A stretch of DNA of 64,000 bases from Dictyobacter vulcani. GTDB lineage: Bacteria; Chloroflexota; Ktedonobacteria; Ktedonobacterales; Ktedonobacteraceae. Shown here in pieces: positions 27,408 to 37,912 of the stretch. Each line of letters starts with the position of its first letter. Within the stretch, counting starts at the first letter, position 1. A program made the position numbers and the translations under genes. The notes under the pieces were generated by a model, which saw only the letters and a program-made list of their open reading frames with translations, was not told where the DNA came from and searched no databases. Where the stretch lies: positions 2,852,001-2,916,000 of the forward strand of contig NZ_BKZW01000001.1 of assembly GCF_008974265.1 (NCBI RefSeq), written 5' to 3'.

Positions 27408-27569
27408 GAAATCTTTATAAGTAATATGCACATATTGCTAAGAGCACAATGTATTGTAAAGCCTGACAAGCTTATGGGTATTTATTTGCCTGTATAACAT
27501 ATAGATTTAGCGTTGTATTACAATGTGTAAAAAAATATTCTATAGCGCTTAGTACTTTCAGTATCTAGT

Positions 27570-27843
27570 ACTCTATCCGGTTCTATTGGCAAGCTTGCCC
27601 GCTACGCGGGCGAGAGGGGGGAGGGAGACCAGGGCACAGCCCTGGAACCCAGTCAGGGGATTGCATCCCCTGTACCCCTGCCTTATTCATCACCGTTGAC
27701 AGAGCACTAGCACTTTGTCAGGTTCCATTGGCAAGCTTGCCCGCTACGCGGGCGGGAGACCAGGGCACAGCCCTGGAACCCAGTCAGGGGATTGCATCCC
27801 CTGTACCCCTGCCTTGTTCATCACCGTTGACAGAGCACTAGCA
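27570..27843. repeat. Tandem pair of a 132-142 bp hairpin-rich repeat
   Basis: Copy 1 (27570-27711) and copy 2 (27712-27843) are near-identical except for about ten extra G-rich bases in copy 1. Each holds three consecutive hairpins: GCCCGCTACGCGGGC, CCAGGGCACAGCCCTGG and CAGGGGATTGCATCCCCTG. A partial third copy is at 11927-11970. The repeat lies in the 854-bp gap upstream of the ugpC-like gene and carries no ORF. It could be a structured-RNA or mobile repeat family. Confidence 0.8.
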
Positions 27844-28066
27844 GTAAAGATTGGCAAAGAGCATAGAAAATGAAGGCGTGTATGCTACTAATGTGTATTC
27901 TTAATATTTTCTTTATATGGTACATAAATATATAGACTGTGATTTAGCAAAAGCTTAAAAATATATTTATCATAATCAAAGTAAATACTCTGGGGGAAGA
28001 CTTTTCATGCACTTAAAACAGAGATCGATTTCTTATATCGATACTCTTCACTTTCAGCAGGAGTTA

Positions 28067-28075
28067 TGGTATACT
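28067..28075 (+). promoter_or_regulatory. Extended -10 promoter of the ugpC-like gene
   Basis: TGGTATACT (28067-28075) is an extended -10 element. It would give a leader of about 180 nt before the start codon, containing a GTAACAGG/CCTGTTAC hairpin (28216-28237) just before the ribosome-binding site AAAAGGAG. Confidence 0.5.
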
Positions 28076-28261
28076 CTGGTTTAACGTCTACATGCAAGAG
28101 TTTTAATACTCACTGCAGCACTGTATTGACGTTAAGAGGCCACATTGGCTCCCTCTGATACGATATCAGTTGCAATGTTGGCACCAAGCGAATGCTTCTC
28201 TAAATAATGTGAGGGGTAACAGGAATGGACCTGTTACGGAAGCGAAAAGGAGTAGTCCTTC

Positions 28262-29374
<1,113 letters not shown>

Positions 29375-29422
29375 GAAACTTGTATCTTTGTTGTGTGAGG
29401 AGTAACACTGCAGAGACGTTTC

Positions 29423-29468
29423 TAGCGACAGTGCAAATATATTCTTTTTGCGCTGTCGCTATTTTTTT
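29423..29468 (+). terminator. Rho-independent terminator of the ugpC-like gene
   Basis: TAGCGACAGTGCAAA (29423-29437) and TTTTGCGCTGTCGCTA (29446-29461) form a stem followed by seven T residues (29462-29468), 48 bases after the stop. Confidence 0.9.
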
Positions 29469-29510
29469 GTTCGTGGTTGCTTCCCACTCTTCAGCGGGAA
29501 GCGTGCGGCT

Positions 29511-29623
29511 AGCCGCACTCGGGCACTAAAGTGCCCATGCTTTTTTATGAATCTGGCGTAAAACCGTGTGCGACGCACACGGTTTTACGCCAGATTCATA
29601 GTAGTTGGCGCGCGCCACAGGCG
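29511..29623. repeat. Composite palindrome element, copy B
   Basis: Begins with a block containing CGGGCACTAAAGTGCCC (within 29511-29536), followed nine bases later by a perfect inverted repeat with 26-nt arms and a 3-nt loop (29546-29600; core GTGTGCGACGCACAC), and 11 bases later by the mini-hairpin GCGCCACAGGCG (29612-29623). The 26-bp leading block is 25/26 identical to that at 51841-51866. The outer arm of the palindrome shares ACGCCAGATTCATA with the tandem repeats next to it. Confidence 0.75.
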
Positions 29624-29784
29624 AGAAAACAACGCTGATTAGTTACGCAGTTTTACGCCAGATTCATAGTAGTTGACGCGCGCCACAGGCGAGAAAACAA
29701 CGCTGATTAGTTACGCAGTGGTTTGCCAGATTCATAGTAGTTGGCGCGCCACAGGCGAGAAAACAACGCTGATTAGTTACGCAG
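29583..29784. repeat. Three tandem copies of the fadN 3' end
   Basis: Direct repeats of 68 bp (29583-29650), 68 bp (29651-29718) and 66 bp (29719-29784). The last 12 bases of each (TTAGTTACGCAG plus following bases in copy 3) match the fadN stop region, and copy 3 runs into the true C-terminus (stop at 29773-29775). The duplication therefore copied the final codons and about 45 bp of downstream sequence. Copies differ at a few bases, so they are not brand-new. Confidence 0.85.
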
Positions 29785-32178
29785 TGGTTTGCCAGATTGG
29801 AGAATGGATTGGATACGATCCTGTGTCTTCTCCATGCCACACAGGCTCAGGAATGCCTCACGTTCAAGATCCAGCACATATTGCTCGCTGACCGGAGTCA
29901 CGGGCGAGCAGTCGCCGCCAGTGAGGACACGGGCCAGATGGCTGGCAATCACCGCATCATGCTCACTGATCTTACCAGTTAACAGCATACCCTCAACCTG
30001 CTGTTCCAGCACCAGGCGTGCGCCTGATCCGGGGAGCAGTAGCATCTGTGGCTGAAGTGGTTGCCAGGTGCCCGCCTCCTTAGCTTCCGCTAGTTTGAGT
30101 GCATCGGCTTTCGCATCACGCAACAAGATCTCGCGGTTGACCGTGATCTTATCCGTTTTGCGCAAGAAGCGTAGCTCCTGTGCCTCGGTGGCACTGGTTG
30201 AGACAGTCGCTACAGCAATGGTCTCAAAGGCACGGCGTGAAGGCGTAAATGGACCACTGGACTTGCCAGGTTTCTGACTTTCGACATTCGCCCCCTGACG
30301 GAGCAGGTACTCTTTACAGCCACCGCCGGCAGGTATCAAGCCAACACCTACTTCAACCAGTCCAATATAAGTTTCAGCCAGAGCACGAGTATGATGTGCA
30401 TGGAGAATCATCTCACAGCCACCGCCCAGTGCCCGGCCTGTGGGGGCTGCCACAATCGGCATTGGACTAAACTTCAAGAGCTGATGGGCCTGCTGGAGTC
30501 CTGAAATTGCCTCACCCAGCATATCCCAGGCACCCTGACGTGCGCCCATCAAAACCAGGAACAAATTTGCGCCCGCCGAGAAATCAGGTGCTTCATTCCC
30601 GATTACCAGAGCCCGGAACTGTTTGGAACCCTCCTCAACCGCATAGCGCATCATCTCGATGATCCCCTCGTCGATTGAGTTCATCTTGGTATGAAATTCC
30701 AGACAGGCAATGCCATCACCTAAATCAATCAGGCTGGCAGAGTCATTATGTCGCACCACCGCAGACTTGCCGGTTGCTGAGGAACTGGCCTTCAAGGCAT
30801 CCAGTGCGATTACACCTTTGGCTCCTGGAACCGCCTGATAGCTGTTGGAGCGGAAATCAAAGAACTGCTTCTGGCCATCGACTGTGCGATAGAAGGTTCC
30901 CTGACCCTGTTCACGGACCCGCTGTACCAGTTCAGGTAGCTCACGCTGCACAAAAACCTTGTCCAGTAGTGCAGGATCTTTGAGTAAGACATCCCACAGT
31001 TCAAAGCTACCCAGATCAAAATTAAAGCCCCAGCGCATAGCATTATCGACATCCACAACCGTCTCAGCGATCTCAGGAGCTCGATTAGCCGCATAGATCA
31101 AGGCATCCGCAGTCGTCTCACGAGCCAGGTGGCTGGCACGATCCTCACCATTAAGAACTGTACTGATCTTCTGCTCAGGTGTCTCCAGATTGCGAGCTTT
31201 CCCGATCGAATCAAAGCGATGTTTAGGTTGTGGCTCATAATCCAGCGTCTTGAAATTCAATTCAAGGATCTCTGAGGAGCCACCAGGCTTTTTCACCCGC
31301 TTATAGAAGCCCTGGCCACTTTTTTCACCCAGCCAGCCGCGATCAATCACCTGCTGCACCACTTCAGGAATCTTAAAGGTTTCGCGTTGCTCATCATTGG
31401 GCGCATTCTGATAGAGATTATTGGCCACATGCATCAGCGTATCGAGTCCTGACAGATCGGCAGTGCGGAAAACCGCAGATTTAGGACGACCCATATTGGC
31501 GCCCAGAATCGTATCCACCTCACTGATCGTATAGCCTTCAGCCAGCGCATGGTGAATCGTCGAGAGAAAGCCATAGACACCGATACGGTTCGCAATGAAG
31601 TTCGGAGTGTCTTTACAGATCACAATGCCCTTACCGAGCACCTCAGTGCCAAAATGTTGCATAAAGGGCAGTAATTCTGGATCAGTATCGGCGGTTGGTA
31701 CCAATTCCAGTAAGCGCATATAGCGCACTGGATTAAAGAAATGGGTGATCATAAAGTGGCGGCGGAAATTTTCCGAGCGGCCCTCAACCAACAGATGAGC
31801 GGGTAGACCTGAGGTATTCGAGGTAATAATCGTTTCTGGTCGAGCCACCTGCTCAATCTTGCTATAAAGCGACTGTTTGATATCCGGGCGCTCAATAACC
31901 GCCTCAATGATCCAATCCACTTCAGCCAGCTTTGGCAGATCATCCTCAATATTACCAATCGTCACCAGCTGTGCGCCCCGTTTGCTATAAAACGAGGCCG
32001 GCTTACTTTTCAGCGTCTTCTGGAGTCCTGTGCGTGCAACGATATCGCGATCTTTCGCATCGGCTGGCACAATATCCAGCAACAGGCTAGGAATGCCAAC
32101 ATTGGCCAGATGGGCGGCAATGGCCGCGCCCATCACACCAGCGCCAATGACGGCAGCCTTACGTATAGCATATGGCAT
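29773..32178 (-). CDS. fadN: 3-hydroxyacyl-CoA dehydrogenase / enoyl-CoA hydratase (FadN-like)
   Basis: Bifunctional beta-oxidation enzyme that hydrates enoyl-CoA and oxidises the 3-hydroxyacyl-CoA with NAD. The NAD-binding domain comes first (IGAGVMG at residues 11-17), with catalytic His146 in ITHFFNP and Glu158; the dehydrogenase C-terminal domains follow (about 190-470). The crotonase domain is at about 480-700, with GGGCE (Glu589) and GLVEVGVGLIPAGGG (Glu609). This order is the FadN/YusL type, opposite to E. coli FadB. It starts two bases after fadA stops, so the two are translationally coupled. Its 3' end has been copied in tandem downstream. Confidence 0.92.
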   Translation of the reverse strand: MPYAIRKAAVIGAGVMGAAIAAHLANVGIPSLLLDIVPADAKDRDIVARTGLQKTLKSKPASFYSKRGAQLVTIGNIEDDLPKLAEVDWIIEAVIERPDIKQSLYSKIEQVARPETIITSNTSGLPAHLLVEGRSENFRRHFMITHFFNPVRYMRLLELVPTADTDPELLPFMQHFGTEVLGKGIVICKDTPNFIANRIGVYGFLSTIHHALAEGYTISEVDTILGANMGRPKSAVFRTADLSGLDTLMHVANNLYQNAPNDEQRETFKIPEVVQQVIDRGWLGEKSGQGFYKRVKKPGGSSEILELNFKTLDYEPQPKHRFDSIGKARNLETPEQKISTVLNGEDRASHLARETTADALIYAANRAPEIAETVVDVDNAMRWGFNFDLGSFELWDVLLKDPALLDKVFVQRELPELVQRVREQGQGTFYRTVDGQKQFFDFRSNSYQAVPGAKGVIALDALKASSSATGKSAVVRHNDSASLIDLGDGIACLEFHTKMNSIDEGIIEMMRYAVEEGSKQFRALVIGNEAPDFSAGANLFLVLMGARQGAWDMLGEAISGLQQAHQLLKFSPMPIVAAPTGRALGGGCEMILHAHHTRALAETYIGLVEVGVGLIPAGGGCKEYLLRQGANVESQKPGKSSGPFTPSRRAFETIAVATVSTSATEAQELRFLRKTDKITVNREILLRDAKADALKLAEAKEAGTWQPLQPQMLLLPGSGARLVLEQQVEGMLLTGKISEHDAVIASHLARVLTGGDCSPVTPVSEQYVLDLEREAFLSLCGMEKTQDRIQSILQSGKPLRN

Positions 32179-32180
32179 AA

Positions 32181-33389
32181 CTACGACATCCTCTCAATCA
32201 AGGTAGCCAGACCCTGGCCACCACCGACACAGAGCGTGGCGATACCCAATGTCTTATCCTTTGTCTGTAGATCGTTGAGCAAGGTGGCGATCAAGCGAGC
32301 ACCGCTACAGCCCAGAGGATGTCCCAGGGCGATCGCGCCACCATGAGGATTGAGTTTATCCTCGTCGATGCCCAGGGTACGGGCCACAGCCAGACTCTGA
32401 GCGGCAAAGGCTTCATTCAACTCGATGATATCGATATCGCCGAGCTCAAGATTGGCGCGGGAAAGCAACTTACGTACGGCTGGAATAGGTCCAATGCCCA
32501 TCACATCAGGACGAACACCGGCTACTGCCATTGTACGGATACGCGCCAGAGGTTGAATGCCCAGCGAGCGAGCACGCTCCTCGGACATCAATACGACAGC
32601 CGCCGCGCCATCATTTAACGGACTGGAGTTACCAGCGGTAACGCTACCGCCTTTGATAAACACAGGCTCCAGGCTCTTCAAGCGCTCCAACGAAGTATCC
32701 CGGCGTGGACCTTCATCCGTCTCGAGTACACCGCCGTTTGGCAAAGGCACTGGCACAATCTCGCGCTTGAAAATACCCTGATCTATAGCGGCCAGAGCGC
32801 GCTGATGGCTACGGAACGCAAAGGCATCCTGATCCTCGCGGCTGATCCCATATTCGCGGGCCACATTCTCAGCAGTAATACCCATAGGAAGATAGCTGGA
32901 GTAACCATATTCCAACTCGCAGGGAGGATACACCGAATGAGCAACCTTCTCGTTATCTTTTTCCTGCAAGGCTTTCACCAGGCGTGGATTATAGCTAGGA
33001 TTAAAACCACCCATAGGAACACGAGACATACTCTCGACGCCACCAGCGATAACCACCTCACCCAGTCCAAGCATAATATTTTGCGCGGCCATATTGACGG
33101 CCTGTAAGCTTGAAGCGCAGAAGCGATTGACGGTAACACCGCCAGCGGTCTCAGGAAGGCCAGCCAGTGCGCCGACCAGGCGAGCCAGATTCATACCCTG
33201 CTCACCTTCCGGAAAAGCACAACCCAGGATCACATCCTCGATCAACGAACGATCCAGTTGTGGTACGCGCTCGACCGCTGCTTTTACTGCCAGTGCGGCC
33301 AGATCATCGGCGCGAACATCTTTTAAAACACCCTTATGGGCACGTCCAATCGGAGTACGTACGGCACTGACAATGACGGCTTCTGCCAT
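32181..33389 (-). CDS. fadA: Acetyl-CoA C-acyltransferase (3-ketoacyl-CoA thiolase)
   Basis: Cleaves 3-ketoacyl-CoA with CoA to acetyl-CoA and a shortened acyl-CoA, the last step of beta-oxidation. The thiolase active-site residues are present: Cys91 in NRFCASSLQ, His357 in ALGHPLGCSGAR, and Cys387 in CVGGGQG. 402 aa is normal. The ATG at 33389 follows AAGGAG; a longer upstream frame without a ribosome-binding site is rejected. It lies directly upstream of fadN and downstream of the MaoC-like gene. Confidence 0.93.
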   Translation of the reverse strand: MAEAVIVSAVRTPIGRAHKGVLKDVRADDLAALAVKAAVERVPQLDRSLIEDVILGCAFPEGEQGMNLARLVGALAGLPETAGGVTVNRFCASSLQAVNMAAQNIMLGLGEVVIAGGVESMSRVPMGGFNPSYNPRLVKALQEKDNEKVAHSVYPPCELEYGYSSYLPMGITAENVAREYGISREDQDAFAFRSHQRALAAIDQGIFKREIVPVPLPNGGVLETDEGPRRDTSLERLKSLEPVFIKGGSVTAGNSSPLNDGAAAVVLMSEERARSLGIQPLARIRTMAVAGVRPDVMGIGPIPAVRKLLSRANLELGDIDIIELNEAFAAQSLAVARTLGIDEDKLNPHGGAIALGHPLGCSGARLIATLLNDLQTKDKTLGIATLCVGGGQGLATLIERMS

Positions 33390-33487
33390 GACTATTTGCT
33401 CCTTCGCATCAAAAACATACAGTCCAGAAGAGCACACCTCTTCCGAAAGTACTGTATGAAATATTTTTCATCATTTAAATTCGTGTA

Positions 33488-33525
33488 CAGGTGTTGCTAC
33501 AACATCCATATTGCAGCAACACCTG
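33488..33525 (-). terminator. Hairpin between the MaoC-like gene and fadA
   Basis: CAGGTGTTGCT (33488-33498) and AGCAACACCTG (33515-33525) form a perfect stem 12 bases after the MaoC-like stop, with no T run. It may act as an mRNA-stability or attenuation element rather than a full terminator. Confidence 0.45.
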
Positions 33526-33536
33526 ACATAAATTGA

Positions 33537-33938
33537 TTAATTGAGGCCCACAGACAGTGGTTGAGGCTCATAGACGAGGCCGGTAGTATAACCCGTCAGC
33601 ACAACCTCACCCTGTTGATTGCGGCAGAAAATAGTGGCACTCATTTGTGTCCCATTTTCCTGTTGATCAAGTTGAGTGATAGTGACCTCGCAGTGCACGG
33701 TATCCCCCACAAAGACCGGACGAACAAATTCAAACGACATATCATGTGCAATAAAATTCAGATCGCCGGCAATTTTAGTCGGCAAAGTTGCAGTTAACAA
33801 ACTATGGACCATCACACGCCCCTGTTGATCTGGAAGAATATGATGACTGCACATATTCCTGGAGACCATACCGAAGAGACGCACATCATTATCCGTGAAC
33901 GTGCGTTCCCAATTTTGAGTATCACCAACTTGCATCAT
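33537..33938 (-). CDS. MaoC-like hotdog dehydratase or thioesterase
   Basis: About 133 residues of the MaoC hotdog fold: FTDNDVRLFGMVSRNMCSHH, GRVMVHSLLTATLPTKI and PVFVGDTVHCEVTITQL. The His in this region and the acidic residue before it resemble the (R)-specific enoyl-CoA hydratase active site, although the usual D-x4-N/H-P-x-H is altered (SRNMCSHH). It is likely to act on acyl-CoA intermediates of the surrounding cluster. The start (33938) follows GAGGAGAAAAAAC. Alternative: a thioesterase with no hydratase activity. Confidence 0.75.
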   Translation of the reverse strand: MMQVGDTQNWERTFTDNDVRLFGMVSRNMCSHHILPDQQGRVMVHSLLTATLPTKIAGDLNFIAHDMSFEFVRPVFVGDTVHCEVTITQLDQQENGTQMSATIFCRNQQGEVVLTGYTTGLVYEPQPLSVGLN

Positions 33939-33973
33939 GTTTTTTCTCCTCATCAATGTTTGGTTTGGTCTGG

Positions 33974-34019
33974 GTAAGCCTTTACGAGCGGCCAGCCAGT
34001 GCTGACGGCAAAGGCTTAC
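33974..34019 (-). terminator. Hairpin between fadE and the MaoC-like gene
   Basis: GTAAGCCTTT (33974-33983) and AAAGGCTTAC (34010-34019) form a stem in the 168-bp gap. Without a T run it may attenuate rather than end transcription. Confidence 0.4.
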
Positions 34020-34106
34020 ACCCCAACGAGAAAGAAAACCAGAAGGACAATAAATGCCAGGTCTAAAACTTCTTCTGTCTACAATGACAGTTCAACAAAG
34101 AAACGA

Positions 34107-35900
34107 TTAAAGTGGATAGCCCTGTTTCTCAACCACCAGGGTTGCCAGTTCACGCTGTACCTGTACGCCATTGAGCATATAATCGCCCACATAGGTGCGA
34201 ACGCGAGCAAGCACTTTTTCCGCTCGTTTCTCATCCACATACGTCTGGATCAACTGGTCCAGATTACTGCGGATGCGTGTCAGAGCATTCCAGGTGGCCA
34301 GTTGTGCCAGTTTGATATGGGTTCCGCTATTCTCTGCACCCCGGGTTGTTACTTTAATTGCCCGGGCCAGAGCGCTATCGGAAGCATAGAGATCGATCAT
34401 CAGATTGGCCAGATACTCAATGAATTCCTGCTCTTCAGCCAGCGCCTGAGGATTCTGCATATACTTGAGAGCGATCTGCATGGTAGCGTAGATGGTAGCA
34501 TCTTTCGCGCGCTCGACCGCATTGACCGCATCACGTAGTTCAGCTGGTACCTCTTCGCCCGCGCCAGCAGGAAGTTGGTCAGCTTTCATACGAGCCTCAA
34601 CCTCAGCATATTTGGTCATCAGATCGACCTTGCCAGACAGGGCACGGCGGAACAGTGTCGTGACAGCTACAATGCGGTTAATCTCATTGGTACCTTCAAA
34701 GATACGCTGGATACGAGCATCCCGATATGCTTTCTCGATGGGATACTCATGCATAAAGCCATAACCACCAAAGATCTGCACACCTTCATCCACCACCATG
34801 GCCAGGACCTCACTACCGTGAACCTTGGCGATTGAAGCCTCAATGGCATACTCTTCAATCGACTTGAAGACCGTCTCGGTATCCGCGCCCGCGCTCTTTT
34901 GAGCCTGAGCGATATTACTGGCCGTGCGGAACACTTCACTCTCCGCGGCATAGGTCTCGGCAGCCATGCGAGCCAGTTTCTTTTTGATCATGCCGAACTC
35001 ATGCAGGAACTTGCCAAAAGCCTTGCGCTCAGCCGTGTAGGTCGCAGCCAACTTCAGAGCTGAACGTGAGCCACCGACGCTACCAGCGCCCAGTTTCAAG
35101 CGGCCAATGTTCAGAATATTGAAGGCAATTTTATAGCCTTTATGGATCTCACCCAGGAGGTTCTTGACGGGAACTTTGACATCTTCCAGAATAACCTGGC
35201 GGGTAGAAGAGCCTTTGATACCCATTTTATTTTCTTCAGGACCCGTCGAGACGCCATCCCAGGTAGCCTCAACGATAAAGGCCGAAGGACGCTCATCGCC
35301 AATGCGTGCAAAGACCACAAAGAGATCCGCAAAGCCCGCATTCGAGATCCACTGCTTGGTACCATTCAGGATATAATGCTGACCATCCTCTGAAAGAGCC
35401 GCCCGCGTCGTCAAACCCATCGCGTCGGAACCAACTCCCGGCTCGGTCAGTGCATAGGCGGAGATCCATTCGCCAGAAGCAAGTTTGGGTAGATAAAACT
35501 CTTTCTGCTCCTCAGTACCATAATAGACGATCGGGAGCGTACCAATGGTGGTATGAGCGCCAAAGGCCACACTGAACGAAGCCTCATGCAGCTGAGATGC
35601 GACCAGTGCGCTGGTCAGCAAGCCCAATTCCGCGCCGCCATATTGTTCAGGAATATCGACCATCAGTAGACCCTGCTCACCGGCCTGTTTGACCAATCCT
35701 GGCATCACACCAGGCTCCTGGCGATCAATCTGCTCGACTTTAGGGAGTACTTCACGTGAGACAAACGTATGCGCCGATTCTTCAATCCAGCGCTGTTCCT
35801 CATCGCGCTCCTCAAGGGTAAATATCCTGGAAGCCGTCTCACCAACAGAACTGGTAAGAAAGGCTGTACCTGGCTCAGTAGGTTTTATCGTTGTGGACAT
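34107..35900 (-). CDS. fadE: Acyl-CoA dehydrogenase (FadE-like)
   Basis: FAD enzyme for the first oxidation of beta-oxidation. About 597 residues, longer than short-chain enzymes and matching the long bacterial FadE/YusJ type. Features: YALTEPGVGSDAMGL flavin/substrate motif, TKQWISNAGFADLFVVFA, and IFEGTNEINRIV, the conserved C-terminal segment of the fold. A C-terminal extension of about 180 residues is typical of the long enzymes. The ATG at 35900 follows AAAGGAGAAAAG. Electron acceptor genes (ETF) are not in the window. Confidence 0.92.
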   Translation of the reverse strand: MSTTIKPTEPGTAFLTSSVGETASRIFTLEERDEEQRWIEESAHTFVSREVLPKVEQIDRQEPGVMPGLVKQAGEQGLLMVDIPEQYGGAELGLLTSALVASQLHEASFSVAFGAHTTIGTLPIVYYGTEEQKEFYLPKLASGEWISAYALTEPGVGSDAMGLTTRAALSEDGQHYILNGTKQWISNAGFADLFVVFARIGDERPSAFIVEATWDGVSTGPEENKMGIKGSSTRQVILEDVKVPVKNLLGEIHKGYKIAFNILNIGRLKLGAGSVGGSRSALKLAATYTAERKAFGKFLHEFGMIKKKLARMAAETYAAESEVFRTASNIAQAQKSAGADTETVFKSIEEYAIEASIAKVHGSEVLAMVVDEGVQIFGGYGFMHEYPIEKAYRDARIQRIFEGTNEINRIVAVTTLFRRALSGKVDLMTKYAEVEARMKADQLPAGAGEEVPAELRDAVNAVERAKDATIYATMQIALKYMQNPQALAEEQEFIEYLANLMIDLYASDSALARAIKVTTRGAENSGTHIKLAQLATWNALTRIRSNLDQLIQTYVDEKRAEKVLARVRTYVGDYMLNGVQVQRELATLVVEKQGYPL

Positions 35901-36024
35901 GATCACTTTTCTCCTTTGAATGATATGCATGGCTTAGATGCAAGCATAAATAGTGCTTACGATTGCTTTTCACCACCATGCCAGTAATCTTCTTCTATAC
36001 AAGGCGCTACAAATATACAGGGCA

Positions 36025-37788
36025 CTACAAAAGCTTGCGTAATTCTCTGCGTAAAACTTTGCCGACCAGCGTTTTAGGCAGATCAGCACGGAAGACCAGC
36101 TTTTTGGGAACCTTATAGGCTGCCAGACGTTCTCGACAGAAGGCCACGATCTCTTTTTCCAGTGTCTCGGATGCTTTGAAGCCTTCCTTCAACACAATAA
36201 AGGCCGCCACCGTCTCGCCGCGATAGGCATCGGGAACACCAGTTACCGCCGCCTCTGCAATCGCAGGATGATGGAAGAGAACTTCTTCGATCTCGCGTGG
36301 ATACACATTAAAGCCACTGGCAATAATCATATCCTTGGCGCGTTCAACAACATAAAAATAGCCATCCGCATCCATCTTGCCGATATCACCGGTGCGCATC
36401 CAGCCATGCACAAAGATGTTCTGTGTCTCCTCATCACGTTGCCAGTAGCCCTGCATAATATTCGGGCCCTTGACCACTATTTCGCCCACTTCCCCCATGG
36501 GTAGTGGTTCACCAGTGGTTTGATCGAGAATAGCCGACTCAACCTCTGGCAAGGGCAGTCCAATGCTGCCATTGCGTGATTTATCGGTGAGAGGATTACA
36601 GTGAGTGACAGGCGAAGCCTCACTCAGACCATAGCCCTCGACCAGGTGACCCTTCGTAATGGTCTCAAAATCAGATTGAACCTTAGCGGGTAGTGCAGAA
36701 GCACCACTAATGCAATACTTGATCGATTCCAGGTATTCAGGATGCTTCGCAGCCTCCTTCATAATGGCCAGATACATGGTCGGAATGCCAGGGAACATCG
36801 TTGGATGATATTGATGGATCGCATTCAACACATCTTTGGGTTTGAATTGTGGCAAAAGAACCATGGTAGAAGCCGCCAGGATAGACAAATTCATCCCCAC
36901 GCTTAAACCATAGGCATGGAAGAAAGGCGCCACACAGAGCGAAATCTCCTTCCCCTCTTTCGCTTTAGGAACCCAATAACGCGTCTGCATCGCATTTGCC
37001 AGCAGATTCCGGTGGGTTAACATCGCCCCTTTGGACAGTCCAGTTGTGCCGCCGGTATATTGCAGCACCGCCAGATCATTGCTCTCAATCTGAACTGGCA
37101 GATTAAAAAGCTCGATACCTGTTCTGGCACGGGACTTAAGAACAGGCTGCATGGAATGCAGAGTTGCATCTTCCTCTAATTCCTTTTTTGTCAGGGGTGG
37201 CTGTGGTAAGTGGGCACGTTGTTGACTCAAAGGAAAAAGCAACTGTAAGTGAGGCGGGAGAAAATCCGCTGGATTGGTAACGATGACATGTTCCAGTGCC
37301 GTCTGGTTGCGAATATTGCGTATAATAGGATAATACATATCCAGCACGACCAGAACCTTTGCTCCTGAATCCGCGAGCTGATGTTGCATCTCACGTTCGG
37401 TATACAAAGGATTTGTAGGCACTACAACCGCGCCAGTGCGCAATGCGCCATAGAAAGCAATCGGAAACTGAGGAATATTGGGGAGAGCAATAGCGACACG
37501 ATCCCCTTTTTGTACTCCTAAACGCTGGAGTTCAATCGCAAAACGGTTCGCCTGGTGTGAAAATTGAGCATAGGTGATCCGATTGCCATAATACACAAAA
37601 GCGGCCTGATTTGGATACTTTTTAGCCGTCGTATCCAACAAAGACGTGAGAGGTCGCTCAGGTATATTCAGGTGTGTAGGGACACCTTGATCATAGTTTT
37701 GCAGCCAGGGATAAGAAGCCGTTGCATACGTTTGCTCATCGGAGTACTGTTCGGTTTGTGTGTTGGGTATTAACGACGGGTCAGACAT
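36025..37788 (-). CDS. fadD: Long-chain fatty-acid-CoA ligase
   Basis: Activates fatty acids to acyl-CoA with ATP. The AMP-binding enzyme shows the P-loop-like YTGGTTGLSKGAM, GYGLSEASPV and RTGDIGKMDADGY motifs, and the C-terminal lysine region KTLVGKVLRREL. 587 residues is normal. The ATG at 37788 follows GAGAGGAGCTATT. It is the first gene of the minus-strand fatty-acid cluster, with an MmyB-like regulator divergent from it. A possible -10 element (ATTATA on the plus strand, 37882-37887) lies upstream. Confidence 0.92.
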   Translation of the reverse strand: MSDPSLIPNTQTEQYSDEQTYATASYPWLQNYDQGVPTHLNIPERPLTSLLDTTAKKYPNQAAFVYYGNRITYAQFSHQANRFAIELQRLGVQKGDRVAIALPNIPQFPIAFYGALRTGAVVVPTNPLYTEREMQHQLADSGAKVLVVLDMYYPIIRNIRNQTALEHVIVTNPADFLPPHLQLLFPLSQQRAHLPQPPLTKKELEEDATLHSMQPVLKSRARTGIELFNLPVQIESNDLAVLQYTGGTTGLSKGAMLTHRNLLANAMQTRYWVPKAKEGKEISLCVAPFFHAYGLSVGMNLSILAASTMVLLPQFKPKDVLNAIHQYHPTMFPGIPTMYLAIMKEAAKHPEYLESIKYCISGASALPAKVQSDFETITKGHLVEGYGLSEASPVTHCNPLTDKSRNGSIGLPLPEVESAILDQTTGEPLPMGEVGEIVVKGPNIMQGYWQRDEETQNIFVHGWMRTGDIGKMDADGYFYVVERAKDMIIASGFNVYPREIEEVLFHHPAIAEAAVTGVPDAYRGETVAAFIVLKEGFKASETLEKEIVAFCRERLAAYKVPKKLVFRADLPKTLVGKVLRRELRKLL

Positions 37789-37912
37789 TCGGTAATAGCT
37801 CCTCTCCATAGGGGGCATCCGGGATAGGATACCTGGGCGACAACTCTGTCGCTACCTACAAGCAACAACCCACTATTCATAATTATAGGTTACCTGAGAG
37901 AAGATATACATG

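Noticed and set aside
29673..29891. 72-codon ORF with internally repeated TGEKTTLISYAVVCQI
   Set aside because: It is the translated tandem duplication of the fadN 3' end, not a gene.
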